From: Areca catechu
Taxonomy: Eukaryota > Streptophyta > Magnoliopsida > Arecales > Arecaceae
NCBI GenBank assembly: GCA_021397845.1
Contig: CM038040.1
Coordinates: 48,503,088 to 48,567,087, forward strand
DNA: 64,000 nucleotides
Reading direction: 5' to 3'
Shown here piece by piece: positions 11,391 to 22,485 of the stretch. A program made the translations under genes and the position numbers. The notes beneath the pieces were generated by a model. It made no database searches. It saw only the letters and a program-made list of their open reading frames with translations, and had not been told where the DNA came from. Position 1 is the first letter of the stretch, and each line of letters opens with the position of its first letter.

Positions 11391-12164
11391 GCCACGGCAC
11401 CCCCTCCCCGATTCCACGGAAGAACCAGGGAGGATCGGCGGCGATCCTCCCGTCCGACCGACACGGAGTACTCGCCGGAGGGAGAAGAGGGTCCGACGAC
11501 CCCTACGGCGGTCGTCCGACCGCCGGTCGGTGAGCATCGAGCCGGAGACTGCCGCCTGCAACAGAACCTCCCGGTCGATCAAAATCCTTCTCTCCCTCTC
11601 TCTCTCTCTTCCCCCCCCAAGCAAGCGAAGGGACGGCGGCGATCCCTGTGATCGGCCGCCCAGGATGGTTGCCGGAGAGGAGGAATCCGGTGGTAACTTT
11701 CTCGTCGCCGGCCACAACTCACGGCTTCAACGGAGAGGAAGAATCAACCGGATTCTCCCTCCCGTCCAGCCAAACAACACACACTACCCTTTCTGAGGAG
11801 GAGGGACTTACCGGCGAGGCTGGCTCCGATCGTAGCGACCACCGGTGGAGAGCGCTCCGGCGAGGGCAGAGACACTCGAAGAAGCCGTCGACGCTCCACC
11901 CACAGGGAGGTATTCCCGGATCAACAGAGGCAACCTAAGCCCCTAAAAAACCCGAGGAAGAGCCTTATCCCCCCACCTCCGCCGGCGTCGTCGGATTTCT
12001 CCGGATTTCCCGCCGGAAAATCCGAACTTCCGAACCCGAAGGAATTTGAACTGAAGTCGGCAAGGGCCGCCGACTTCAGCCCAAATCCTGCCCAATAAGA
12101 ACTAGGCCTCACAGTATGTAAGAGAGCCAAAGGATCGAAGTAGGCGATGATCAGTCATGTTTTT

Positions 12165-12176
12165 GCTCTGATACCA
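12165..12176 (-). promoter_or_regulatory. Copia primer binding site
   Basis: The minus strand reads TGGTATCAGAGC, the exact consensus primer site of copia elements. The LTR it belongs to lies at higher coordinates, from 12183 on. Confidence 0.65.
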
Positions 12177-12182
12177 TTACCA

Positions 12183-13066
12183 TGACAGAGATGAGATTTA
12201 AATCTCTCCGCATAGAAGTAGAGTTTATAGATGTCATATATGACCATCGATTTCTGGTCCAGATATTAGAGTCTACTAGAGAGGTGGTACTCACGGGCTA
12301 TATATACTTGCAAAAAGGTTCCCAGCCAGACATTGCTTCGGCATGGACCCTCCCTCCAACACTCAAGTCTGGACCGTGAATAAATAAAAAAAGAGTGGAG
12401 ACCAAGAAAGAGAGGTTGTTCTTGTAGTTATTATTCTTATCTTAGGAGCTTCCAAGGAACTTTTTTTTTATAGACGAGATGCAATAGTATTTTTGGGATG
12501 AAAAGGATTGAAGGTCACATCATATAAAGCTGCCTGGAGATCATTCTATTTCTTGCTGGATGTTTGTCCTTGTCTTGTGTAGAATTGGTTATGCCTTTTA
12601 ATTGTGACATTGACTAATGCATAGAATTAGTCACACCCCTTATAAAGATCCATTGATAATTGTGGGATATGATTTGGCCTTCTCATCATGCAATTGGATG
12701 CACGAAGATGAGTATTGGTTAAACCATATCTGGGAGAGCTTCGTCTGAGAGACTTCGCCTTCCACAACTAAGTACAAAGAGCTAGGGGTTGGCCTTAGCA
12801 TTTTAGCAAGATTGAGGGTCAATCCGGCCGAGAGACTCAAGATGTGACTCTGCTTTGCTTGAAGGGTGATGGGCCTTGGTTGCCCAAGGTGAGGATCGGC
12901 TTGCAAGATATCTTGGAATAGCAAGGGAGGACTTAACCTCCACATCATCATATATATATATATATATATATATGATACTAACATAGATGAGATTTAAATC
13001 TTTCCTCACCAAAGGAGAGTTCAAAGATGTCATATATGAAAGATAATACAAAACATAAATACTCAT
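12183..13066 (-). repeat. Copia LTR remnants (two U5 ends)
   Basis: A block with GAGATGAGATTTAAATCTC and GATGTCATATATGA lies next to the primer site at 12183-12250. A related block lies at 12980-13045. Both are U5-like ends in minus sense. The second is followed by a degenerate primer site (TTAGTATCA) in a TA-rich tract at 12953-12972. Between them lies about 0.7 kb with no coding sign. Exact LTR limits cannot be set from one copy each. Confidence 0.45.
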
Positions 13067-13159
13067 ACAGTCCGTGTATAGTTAAAAATGGAGTCATAAC
13101 GAGTGGAAAGTTTATAACAAATGGACTGTTTTACTACTAAACTTACAGATGTGGACTAC

Positions 13160-13760
13160 TTTAATTGGGATAGCCAGGTGGTTGGGATAAGCTTTGACTT
13201 GGTGAATACATCCCCGAAAATTCTAGTGGGCCAACAAGCGAACTATGAGCTTGGATCGAAGATGAATGAAGCATTGAGTGGAGATATACATCGATCATAA
13301 AAGTATCAACAAGTTGATTCGCAGAAGAAACAATATGAATTTGAAGTCGGTGACGAGCCACATATTCATGAACATAATGAAAATTGATTTCAATATGCTT
13401 AGTTGTGCAAGCATATAAAAAATCAGATTAGTAGTGAGATAGATGGTACTAAGATTGTTATACCAGAGAATCGGTAAATCATGGAGGACACCTAGTTCAT
13501 GAAGCAACTGCTAAAATCCAGAAAAGATCGATGGTGATATTGGCTAAACTCTTGTATTCAATCAAATTCAGTACTGGAGCAAGCTATGCGTTATTTCTTG
13601 GTACTCAAGGAAATCAGAATAGGAAATAATTCCCAGACCGAGAGATGTTATCTGGGTTTGCAGCCCAATCAATGTCGGAGAAAGTTTGGAGTTATAGGGA
13701 AGAGGACTTGGTGATCAAGAGGCCATGATGAATAGTGTATTCCAAGTAACGAAGAATAAA
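13160..13760 (-). pseudogene. Ty1/copia RNase H remnant
   Basis: The minus strand near 13510-13300 reads HELGVLHDLPILWYNNLSTIYLTTN, the DN-type end of copia RNase H, then RHRLQIHIVSSANQLVDTFM after a frameshift. The stretch at 13550-13740 has the upstream part with stops. This copy and the one at 1-290 share sequence (compare 41-150 with 13498-13620), so both belong to one family. Confidence 0.7.
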
Positions 13761-14348
13761 CTCGTCAAAAAAAAAAAAAAAAAAAAAAAGGAAAATGTAA
13801 CGGAGAATACTCTTGATTGACTTGGTCAATCGTAGGTCCATTTTTTTTGATAAAAGACTGGAAACACGAGAAATAAAAATGTTTGTGTCCACGTTGCTTT
13901 GTACGTGGCACAATTGGTTGTCTTCTTGGTTTTAGGAAACTAATTATTGATCACAAGTTGCGCATGAAGGAACCCTTTGTACCCCGAGAGACACTTCTGA
14001 ATCCTCGGAAAAAAAAAAAAAAAAAAGTAAGAAAAAAAAAAAAAAGAAAGAACTTTAAAAGCCCATAATTTCATTGTGTCCTTCCAATTTGGTAGAGAAA
14101 TCAAGAAGTTCCAGCGATGGTTCTCCTTCCTCTTAAAAGCTTGTTTGCGTGAATAGCATTTTTGGTACCATGCATTAAAATATTCGGTTTCATATAGAAT
14201 CCGGTAGAATATTGTATGTAGGAATTAAAGTGTTAACGGATTTGACCTCCAATTAATTACAAGAGTACTAATAAGAAACATCAACGTAAGATATGGTATT
14301 ATTCTACCATGTCGCACGACTTTGAAATCCGAGTTGAATGGTAATGGC
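13761..14348. other. Unassigned interval with A-rich tracts
   Basis: A-runs occur at 13768-13789 and 14010-14045. No domain or repeat boundary is visible apart from the hAT target duplication at the right end. Confidence 0.3.
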
Positions 14349-14938
14349 TAACGCTGCAAAAGAGTTAGGTTGTTTCATGACCCGATCCGATCAGATTTAT
14401 TTAGATTCGATCCAATCCAATTCATTTTTATGAACTCATAGATTCGGATTGGATCCTGAAATTAGATATATTCTATTTTTCGGATCGAGTCTAGATTTAC
14501 TGAATTTGGACCCGACCTGATTCGAATATATTAATACTGTTAAAATTATATCTATTTGGACCTTTAAATTATAATTTTAAAATTTATATGAAACTAGTTA
14601 TAATTATTTTTATATCTTAATTTATTTTAAAAATAATATTATTTGTTATCTATTTTATAGTTAATAATAGTTAGTTATGTAATAATTAAAATATAGTGGC
14701 CTATATTTTATTCGAATTATATTTAGATCCAAACTTTGTAGATTATAATCGGATTATTTATGAATCCGATCCAACCCGAATGATCCATTGGGTTGAAAAT
14801 TTTGATAGTAGACCTGACCCAACCCGACCTGATTTTCTAGCGGATTGGATCTGGATATACTATTAGGACCCGATCAAAAAATTGGATCGGATCGAGATCA
14901 CTCATGATTCGATTCGACCTAACCCATTCGCATCCCTA
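14349..14938. mobile_element. hAT-like non-autonomous element (590 bp) with 8-bp target duplication
   Basis: The left end TAACGCTGCAAAAGAGTTAG and the inverted right end TAGGGATGCGAATGGGTTAG form an imperfect terminal inverted repeat of about 24 bp. GTAATGGC flanks both sides (14341-14348 and 14939-14946). An 8-bp duplication and TA-GGG-TGC type ends are typical of plant hAT elements. Sub-terminal GACCCGATCC-type repeats on both sides add to the case. The AT-rich interior has no coding capacity, so movement would have needed a transposase from elsewhere. Confidence 0.8.
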
Positions 14939-14948
14939 GTAATGGCTA

Positions 14949-15549
14949 GATTTCTACTGCTTTGAGGTCGTGTCTAAGATGGCAAATGCTTGTATAGATT
15001 ATGTCCAATGATTTTTCATCACTTTGCTGTAAATTGCCACCGCATGCTCGGTTCAGCAAAAACACCACCTTGGATAAAGATCACCGTATGCATAAATTAT
15101 TATCGGTCCGTCAAACCTTTCAATTGTTGCCCCCCCCCCCCCCCCACCCCCACAAGATAACCTTAGTTTCACCATCCATTTGTTGAATTAATTTAAAGTA
15201 GCAAAACGGTAGTACTTGTGCTTGAAGAATCCCTTCTTCTTGTTTTACCACTACATCCATAGGTCCCTTTGTCTCTTTTAAGCTTATGATCCATGTACAA
15301 TAAAATGCTCAACAAACTTTTTTAATGCCGACATGGTAAAATCGGATTCCAAAACTTCAAATAAATAACTTCTGAAAATTAGTTGGCTCTTTGAAAATAT
15401 TTTATTATTTTATTATAAAAAAACTTTCATCATTATTATTGTAGGGTTTTACATGATACTTCCAAGCCTTGAAGATTAAATTAAAATATTTTAAGGAGGC
15501 CATTGCAGGGATGTTGGAGGCGATCCCTGAGAGCTTGGAGATGTGCAAA
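14949..15549. other. Unassigned interval with a 16-C homopolymer
   Basis: A run of 16 C lies at 15130-15145. No reading frame or repeat boundary can be supported here. Confidence 0.4.
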
Positions 15550-16311
15550 CAGGAGCGGACCACACCTATTTTTCTAAAGGATGGCAAAAAAATATAAAAT
15601 AAAAAATATTAATAAATAATTAAAATTAATTTAAATATTTTTTTATCAATATTATTTAAATTATACTTATTTTATTTCATAAGATTAAATTTATTAATAA
15701 TGAAATCTACCGTAAAATTTTCAGCTATCTCCTTATCGATATAAGTGACTAAATAATCGATAAAAAAATCGTCTTCCATCTTGTTATATAATCTGGTCTT
15801 GATAATCTTCATTTTCGAAAAATATTTTCTCTATAGTAGTAGTTGAAATCGGAAGAGTAATAAGCGTTAAGGACTTGTAAAGGATGTGCGCGCATCGGCC
15901 ACAGTAGTGGCAGCGTCGCGCCGAATACTGTTGGCGCTGCACAGCGTGATGTGACATCCATCGAGCGACGGTGCCAAAGATGATGGGATGTGAGTGCAGT
16001 AGTATTGGTGGGAGCCTGAGGTATGACAGGTGCCCACCCGTCCATGCCCTCCAAGATTCTTCAAGTTATATTTAATATCCCCAAGTTTAGAATGACCAAA
16101 TATATATATATATATTTAAAAGTTTACATAAAATCTTAATTTATAAAAAAAATATAAAAATTATGGGGGGCCAAGGGCCTCCTTGCCCTCCCGACAGTTC
16201 ATCCTTATATATATTTAAAAATTTATTTAAAAAAATTAACTTATGAAAAAAAATTTAAAAAAATTAGGGGGGGCCAAGGCCCCCCCCTTGCCCCCCGGCG
16301 GTTCGCCACTG
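15550..16311. mobile_element. hAT-like non-autonomous element (762 bp)
   Basis: The ends are CAGGAGCGGACCACACC and, inverted, CAGTGGCGAACCGCC. These resemble the CAGTGGCGGA ends of plant hAT elements with TTF-type transposases. The flanks TGTGCAAA (15542-15549) and TGTGCCAA (16312-16319) match at seven of eight bases. The right part is a ~120-bp duplication of a G/C-run segment (GGGGGGCCAAGGGCCTCC at about 16166, again near 16267). No transposase is encoded. Confidence 0.7.
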
Positions 16312-16968
16312 TGTGCCAAGTGGGTCCTGAGGGAAGGCAACAAGGCTTGGGAGGCTTATATCCTAAGAGCCTCAGAGTCAAGTTTGGTCAGGGAGCTTGA
16401 TCCAGGGTTGAGGGTTTTCTCACGTTCATTTGTTGGGGGGAGTTTTTTGAAAGATTATAATATAATCCAATTGGGTTATGGGGTTGGGTCCAGGTTTGTT
16501 AATTGGTTAGAAAGTTAGCTAGTTGGTTGGTTAGTTGGTTGGTTGTAATCAATTAGGAAGTCCAACCATGTGAGGAGTTCTAACCAGTTTGTTATTGGAC
16601 CATCCAAGTCTTAACCGTCCATGTGATTGAGTCCTAACAATATTTAAGAAGACCAAGAAGTGGTGGACGCCCAAATCAAGAAGACCGCACGCCCCATGTG
16701 CTTATAAGTAAAAGGGGACGTGCGGTTTGGAGGCTTGTCTCTCGGTGAATAGAGATGGACCGATGAGGCCTCTCGGTTTGGGAGAAGCCAACGGTTTGAG
16801 AGGGGCCGAGAACGCCCCTTGAGGGCGTGACCGTAGGAGACTTCCAGGATTTCAAGTAGGCCACGGTGATGGACCTTAGAGAGGTGCACGTGAGGGAGAT
16901 ATCGCATGAAGGGTTTGGACTGTGGGGTGTTCCATGAGGCTTTAGAGAAGGGATCCTGCGCGAGGGAG
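16312..16968. other. Left part of the region hosting the solo LTR; possible LTR of copia element F
   Basis: No domain is visible. Together with 18904-19273 it forms the DNA interrupted by the next solo LTR. It lies just upstream of the gag and protease traces of element F, so it may be that element's 5' LTR. TGGTTGGTTAGT-type simple repeats occur at 16500-16545. Confidence 0.3.
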
Positions 16969-18898
16969 TGTCACGCCCCGAATCCAATACCAGAATCGGC
17001 TACGCAACCGGCCGCACAAATTCTAGGTTTTATCCTAAAGATCATGTAAGGCCTAGGTATACAAGAATCACTTACCTTAAAAAAATATCATTCATCACCA
17101 AGCCCGAATATCTGCACGACTCTGAGAATGAAGAAAATAGAGATTATGAGCTTTACAGCCTGGCAAGATTTTCATATGATCACACCAGTAATAATAATTT
17201 AAAAATAACAAGGATATAAGAGTATATCATATCATGCAATAAAATAACACAACTGTAATATATGATAAAATATTTTATGAAATCATGTTTTCTTTTTATG
17301 TTTTCGATTTAATCATCATTCTTTAGGGTTCTGGACTAGCCATTGTCATGTAACGCCCATGACTGGCAACCTCACAATCAACCATGTATTCTAAGCCCGT
17401 GGCCATGCTAGCTCATGTACAAAGCTCGTGACTCTGGCTGTCCCATATTTTAAACGCCCATGGTCGGCTATTCTACGTACGAAGCCCATGGCTTCGACAA
17501 CTTCAGATCCATGGCTACTCCAGACACCGTTATCACTTTATCCATCCACATTATCTTATCAAATCGTATCACGATATCAAACCTGAAATCTCAAACTTCT
17601 CAATGACCGGCATCACGATCCAAACCATCAAAAGTAATTTTTGCTCGATACACATAGTATTCAAAAATATAAAATAATAACAACCATAGTCATATTGTCC
17701 TTCAAAAAAACTCAACTATACCATGCAACAATAATCATGCATGCCAATACTCATGTACTCGGATCAAAACCATGTCATGTAAAATAATATATAAAAATGG
17801 TGATCATGTCCAGAATCCTTACCTTCAATCGCTAATCCCAGATATCCAGTATCAATCTATACCCAAAATTCGTCCAAATCCTTCATGCTCAAAAGATTGA
17901 TCTCCTACAATAATAAATAAATTCATTCAAACCAAATCCTAGTTTCACAAATTTTGTGGAAGAAGGTTCCCCCTGATCTTCTCTTTCCTCATCTTCTCTC
18001 TCCTTCCACTTCACTCTCATCTTTATCTCTCCTCTTTCTCTCTCTATCCCAAATTCCAACATATCTCCAAAACTGGTCGCTATCCAATGCCATCATAGCA
18101 TGACAGCCTTCCTCTTTTCTTGAACGGAGATCTCTTTCCTCTCCCCTTCTCTCTTCTCCTATTTCTCTTTCTTCCTTCTTCTCTCCTCTTTTTCCTTTCT
18201 CTTTCTCTCTCTTCTGGCTCTCTGCAGGATCTTCCTTGCTTCTGTCGACATCCCTGGTTAAAAAGATGAACAAAACCAATCCAAAACCATCTCAAACATC
18301 ATCTGATAAGTCTAAAACCATCAAGATATCTTTCTGGCCGTCTGATCTGAGATCGACGTCTCAAACCGCGTCCAAATCTGAATCCAAAAGCCCCTGATCA
18401 AGCCTAAACTCCCTCGAATTCATCTTAGCCATTTGATCAAGCGATCGGACGGTCCAGATCACTCAGAAAGGGTGTAGACCGCGGTGGTCCACGAGAAACC
18501 CCTGGGAAATGCCCAGGAAATGACTGGGAAATGCCTCAGCATCGCCCGCCTCTGGCTGGGCCGAGCCCACGTGCCCGCGCGCGTGGGCCTGGGCCACGCA
18601 TCGCGCACCTACAGGGTCGGGTCGGGCCATGCACTGCATGCTCGCGCGTCGCGTCGCCCGCGTCGCTCGCCCGCCTGCGTCGCACGCATGGCACCCGTGC
18701 TCATGCCGCGTGACGCTCGCCCGCCAGCGCTTGATCGCCCGCGTGTTCGCTCCCCGTGCTGCGCTCCCGCTTGCGCCTATGCACCCGCACGTTGGGCCGC
18801 GTCCCTGGGCTACGTGCTGGGTCTGCGAGGGTCCAGCCGGTGGGCCAGCCGGCAGGACATCAATTCTTTTTTTTTTTTTTCTTTCCCGGGTCGTTACA
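16969..18898. mobile_element. Solo LTR (1.93 kb) with 5-bp target duplication GGGAG
   Basis: The block begins TGTCACGCCCCGAATCC and ends CGGGTCGTTACA. GGGAG flanks it at 16964-16968 and 18899-18903. About the first 900 bp closely match 63002-64000. It ends in a T-run (18867-18880) and a GC-rich zone at 18530-18850 that creates chance open frames. This is a clean solo LTR inserted in copia element F or its flank. The internal part of the family is not in the window. Confidence 0.8.
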
Positions 18899-18903
18899 GG
18901 GAG

Positions 18904-19273
18904 TCTGCAGGTGGAGCTTGTTCTCGGATTTCAGAGGAGAAGAGATGTACGTTGAGGTATTGTTCGTACATGGCCGTACATGGATTCTTGGGATGTGAGG
19001 CCTGCAAGAGAGAGAAGACACGTGCGGGTGACGACAAGAAGCTTCTGGAGTTAGAGAAGTGGTGTTGTGAGTCTTGTTATATTGAAACAAAGTTCTTCTT
19101 CAAAAGAATAAAGGAATTTTTCTTTTTTTCCTATATCTTTTCTCTATATCTCTTTTGTTGCATGATATTGAATAGAAGAACATGTTGTTGCTAGTTTTTA
19201 ATAAAAAAGGTTGGTTCTTAATCTTTCTTTTACTATTTTTGCTGCGTAGACGCTGATCCAAATTTTCATCAAG
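18904..19273 (+). repeat. Possible end of the 5' LTR of copia element F
   Basis: The sequence continues the DNA cut by the solo LTR. It leads to ATTTTCATCAAGTAGTATCAGTATC (19262-19286), whose TAGTATCAG part resembles a decayed copia primer site. The LTR assignment is inference. Confidence 0.35.
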
Positions 19274-19439
19274 TAGTATCAGTATCTAAGAATCTCAACA
19301 ATTATGTTTTTATATGGCAGTCTCTTTTTCCTTCTGTCCCTATTTATATATTTCTAGAGCGGGACATCTTTTTGTCCTATCTTTCTATCGTGTTTTATTT
19401 CTCCATTCTGTGCGTGTAAATTGATGTACAATAAACTGA

Positions 19440-19900
19440 TAGTATTGATTCTAGGATATCGGTTTGAGAGAGTTTTGTGATGGCAAACGGTGTACAGTAG
19501 TTTGAGATCTTCACTGTCATTTATCCTGATTCAAAACAGAGAGACGAAGGGTTAGAAGGTCAGAATCAAAGAAACTGAAAAGGTAATGACTGAGCTCAAT
19601 TTTGAAGGAACATTCAGTGACATAATTTCGGGTGATCTGGTCACGATAAAAAATTTTGTAGGTTAAAACAACATGATAAATTTATTAAAAGTAAACAAGA
19701 GTTAAAAAATCAAAAAATTTGCATTGTCCTTGTCAGGTTATAAAAGAAAATTGTAACAGTGTTTGGTTGGCTGGTAGTGGTTGTGGTGATCATATCATAG
19801 AAAAATCATATTTATTTTGATGATCCAGACAAGCCGACGACGGGTAATGGCTATGTCAGAGAGGTACGTGGAGAAAGATATTGTTTGATGTATAATTTTT
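19440..19900 (+). pseudogene. Gag zinc knuckle and protease traces of copia element F
   Basis: Around 19626-19680 the plus strand keeps the end of a CCHC knuckle (GHDKKFCRLKQ, with the first cysteines lost). Around 19765-19810 it keeps VWLAGSGCGDHI, the copia protease motif, where the catalytic Asp of DSG has become Gly. Many stops surround these islands. They place the gag-protease part of F between its possible primer site and its integrase. Confidence 0.5.
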
Positions 19901-20399
19901 TTATATTAATAAAAAAAAATTTGATAAAAAAAAAAAAAATTAGATTCCGGACATGACTATCTCCAGACGGTCCCCCAATCCCAGTAATCAGTCAAGTGAA
20001 CAAAATTTATTATATATCCCTAACTTTTTTACTATCATCAATCAACAGAAATTTCAGGATTAATAAAATTCATGCCAGTTAATTATGAGAAAAATTTCAT
20101 AACCAACTGCACCGTTCATCAGTAATATAATAATAAAATTCAAAATATACTTTGTGTTCCCGGATTGGATTCAAATTTATTTACCATGAGCCAATTTTTG
20201 AATAAAAGATATTTTTAGTTTGGAAGATTTAAAGTACCTTACGAGTAAAAAGCATCTTTTGTTTGGAGTTCCCATGACTAAAAATAAAGTTTTTTCCTTT
20301 TTTGCACGTTACAATTAAAATATTTTGAATGATAACTGGTTATAAAACTTTAGATATCTGCAACCTAGTTTTAAAAGACTAGCTAGCTTCTTGCATCAA

Positions 20400-20552
20400 A
20401 ATGATATTGCAAAAGGAGTTACGGTTAATTTGGCATGATGATATGATTTATGATGGACATATAATACGGATGCATCATTGGGATGCTCTTTCTAAGAAAA
20501 GTAATTGAAGGGCTTAATGTCCACTTGCTTTAGTTCATATGTAGTTGGATGC
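20400..20552 (+). pseudogene. Integrase zinc-binding region of copia element F, cut by Tat element C
   Basis: An LWH...G.........MDALSKKS-like stretch fits the start of the copia integrase HHCC module (LWHxRLGHxSxxGM). It is followed by the LDFCEHC position in decayed form. The frame ends at 20552, where the LTR of C begins. The integrase core of the same element resumes at about 39867, on the far side of C. Confidence 0.5.
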
Positions 20553-22312
20553 TGTTACCGCCAAGATCATTGTGGCCCGTAGTTGCAGTCGGCGCCGAAG
20601 TGCGCTTCCTCCACTGCCTGGCGGTCCTGTGATTTCGAACTTGCAAAACAAGAGTTAGTGACCTGAGCCGGGGATTCCGACGGGGCCACTCCGACGGTCA
20701 AGTCAGTAACGATCCAGGGAACATTTCCTCCTGGTCGAGCCCCTCTTGATGGATTCCATGCTAGGAGGAGTAAGTAGTATGAGAGTGGGGTGCAAGTGCG
20801 TTAGGAGAATGGTGGCCGAGCTAGAGGGATTCTCTATGTGGCCTTTCCTCCTTTCCTTGCTTGGGTTTTATGGTGGTGCGTTGCCCTCTGGTTGAGCTTG
20901 CACTTGTGTTTGTGTTTGCATACCTCCTCCTTCCGGGGGTGTCGAACGTTCTTTGTAGCCAAGGTGACCGTTGGGCGCCTGCCTCGCGACCTTCGCTGGG
21001 CTGGCAGGCGCGTGCGGCAGTATCCCGTGCCGTGGACGGGATGTCTTTCCTGATTCGTGCTAAGGAAAGTTGTCATGTGTTCTGACATTCCTCTTGGTCA
21101 CCCCGTTTCGGGAAGCCTGGCAGTGCCTCGATTGGGGGGGTGTCGTCCCTAGGATTCAAATCTCCTGGTTGACTTCCCCTTCTAGGTGGTTCAGGCGGTT
21201 GGTGAAGAGCATGGCGCCTCGATCGAAGGGCTCCTCCCCTTTTTGGTGCAAGTGGGAGTCATGGGCAGTCATTCCGGCCTGGTGGGCGTCCTGCTGCAAT
21301 CTTCGGGTGGCTCGTCGGTGTCCTAGGGTGATGGTTCTATCTCTCTGCTCGTCGATGCCTTTGCTTGAGCTGGAGGCCGAGCAGAGGAGATAGGGCTTGA
21401 TCTGGCGGAGGGCAGAGCGCGGCCCCAGCCCAGAGGGCTCGATCTCGGAGAGACTCCACGTGGCAGAGGAGGGCTGAGCTTGACTCCGGACCACATGGCT
21501 CGATCTCGAGGGGCTCGATCTGGCGGAGGGCAGAGCGCGACCCCAGCCCAAAGGGTTCGACCTCAGAGAGACTCCACGTGGCGGAGGAGGGCTGAGCTCG
21601 ACTCCAGACCATAGGGCTCGATCTCGAGGGGCTCAATTTGGCGGAGGGTAGAGCGCGGCCCTAGCCCAGAGGGCTCGACCTCGGAGAGACTCCATGTGGC
21701 GGAGGGCTGAGCTTGACTCCGGACCATAGGGCTCGATCTCGAAGGGCTCGATCTGGGGAGTGCCGCTCGGCTCCGGCCTAAGCGTCCCGGGCTCGTGGGC
21801 CTGACCTGGCGGAGGATAGAGCTCAGCTTCGGCGGGCGGCCCCGTTATCTTGAGGGAGCTCACCCCGGCGAAGGAGCCCGAGTAGAGTATCCGATATGGC
21901 GTCTTTCTCTGATGCGGCATCTGACAGTTACTCCATGTCAGCGATTGCACCACATCATTTGTCTCCCACTCCCGACGCTCGTTAGTGCGCGGCGCTCGGA
22001 TCGAAGGGAGTAATTGCGTTGCTGACATGGAAAGGTGAAGATCCGGTGCAATTATGGCCATGATCACCGGCGCTTCTCGAGACGGTTTTCCAAGCCATTG
22101 CGGGGGCGCCACGTGGCCACATCCGAGGAGTAGTTATTGCGAGCACGGAACCCAGAGCGACCGGGACACCTTTCTCATCGAGGGCTGGCACATGGTGTGA
22201 ATCCATTGGTGGAGAGGTTGTAACGGTACGGATGCGTCGGGTCGCTTCGAAATGAAAAGAATTTTTTATCCAAAATATCTATTCTTTCGAATTATTCGCG
22301 CCCGCTGTAGTA
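20553..22312 (-). repeat. 3' LTR of Tat element C (about 1.76 kb)
   Basis: The plus-strand left edge TGTTACCGCCAAGATCAT matches the edge of the other LTR at 38461. About 1.4 kb align with 38461-39866. The right edge is set by the pyrimidine-rich complement of a polypurine tract at 22313-22332. The minus-strand start then reads TACTACAGCGGG, a TG changed to TA. Confidence 0.75.
21399..21760. repeat. 118-bp tandem repeat in the 3' LTR of C
   Basis: CTGGCGGAGGGCAGAGCGCG recurs at 21402, 21520 and 21638 (period 118). A partial fourth unit follows. The same array occurs in the other LTR at 39310, 39428 and 39546. Confidence 0.85.
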
Positions 22313-22332
22313 CCCTGGCTTCCCCTTCTTCC
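22313..22332 (-). promoter_or_regulatory. Polypurine tract of element C
   Basis: The minus strand reads GGAAGAAGGGGAAGCCAGGG just before the LTR start. The position fits plus-strand priming. Confidence 0.55.
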
Positions 22333-22485
22333 TGATTGCCTCAGTCTCCCTAAGGAACCAGGTTAGTCTTCCTTCTCTTCTTCTTCTTCCTATCACAGTA
22401 GGGTTCCTCTTCCGAGTCTAGGGCTTTCCCTCAGTCGAGTCCATCCCTTCTGCACCTCGGGTTCCTTGCATCTTCTTCTTTGAAG

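Larger units (their letters stand above)
10060..12113. mobile_element. Solo LTR (2.05 kb) with 5-bp target duplication GTATG
   Basis: The block starts TGTCGCCCCTC and ends GGCCTCACA. It is flanked by GTATG at 10055-10059 and GTATG at 12114-12118, as expected of a solo LTR left by recombination. Inside are a duplicated segment (10623 and 10750, period 127) and a run of GGCCCAGCC-like repeats at about 11230-11390. Its start resembles the family at 16969 and 63002 (TGTCACGCCCC). The family is probably gypsy, but no coding part is present to prove it. Orientation is not known. Confidence 0.75.

Noticed and set aside
11334..11938. Overlapping frames on both strands, about 100-127 codons
   Set aside because: They lie inside a solo LTR with GC-rich simple repeats. 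No domain is seen.
12953..12972. TA dinucleotide run, also at 58677-58700
   Set aside because: Simple microsatellites; no regulatory role can be argued.
18484..19194. 236-codon plus-strand frame
   Set aside because: It runs across the right end of a solo LTR into flanking DNA at 18898, so it cannot be an old gene. The GC-rich Arg/Ala stretch is compositional.
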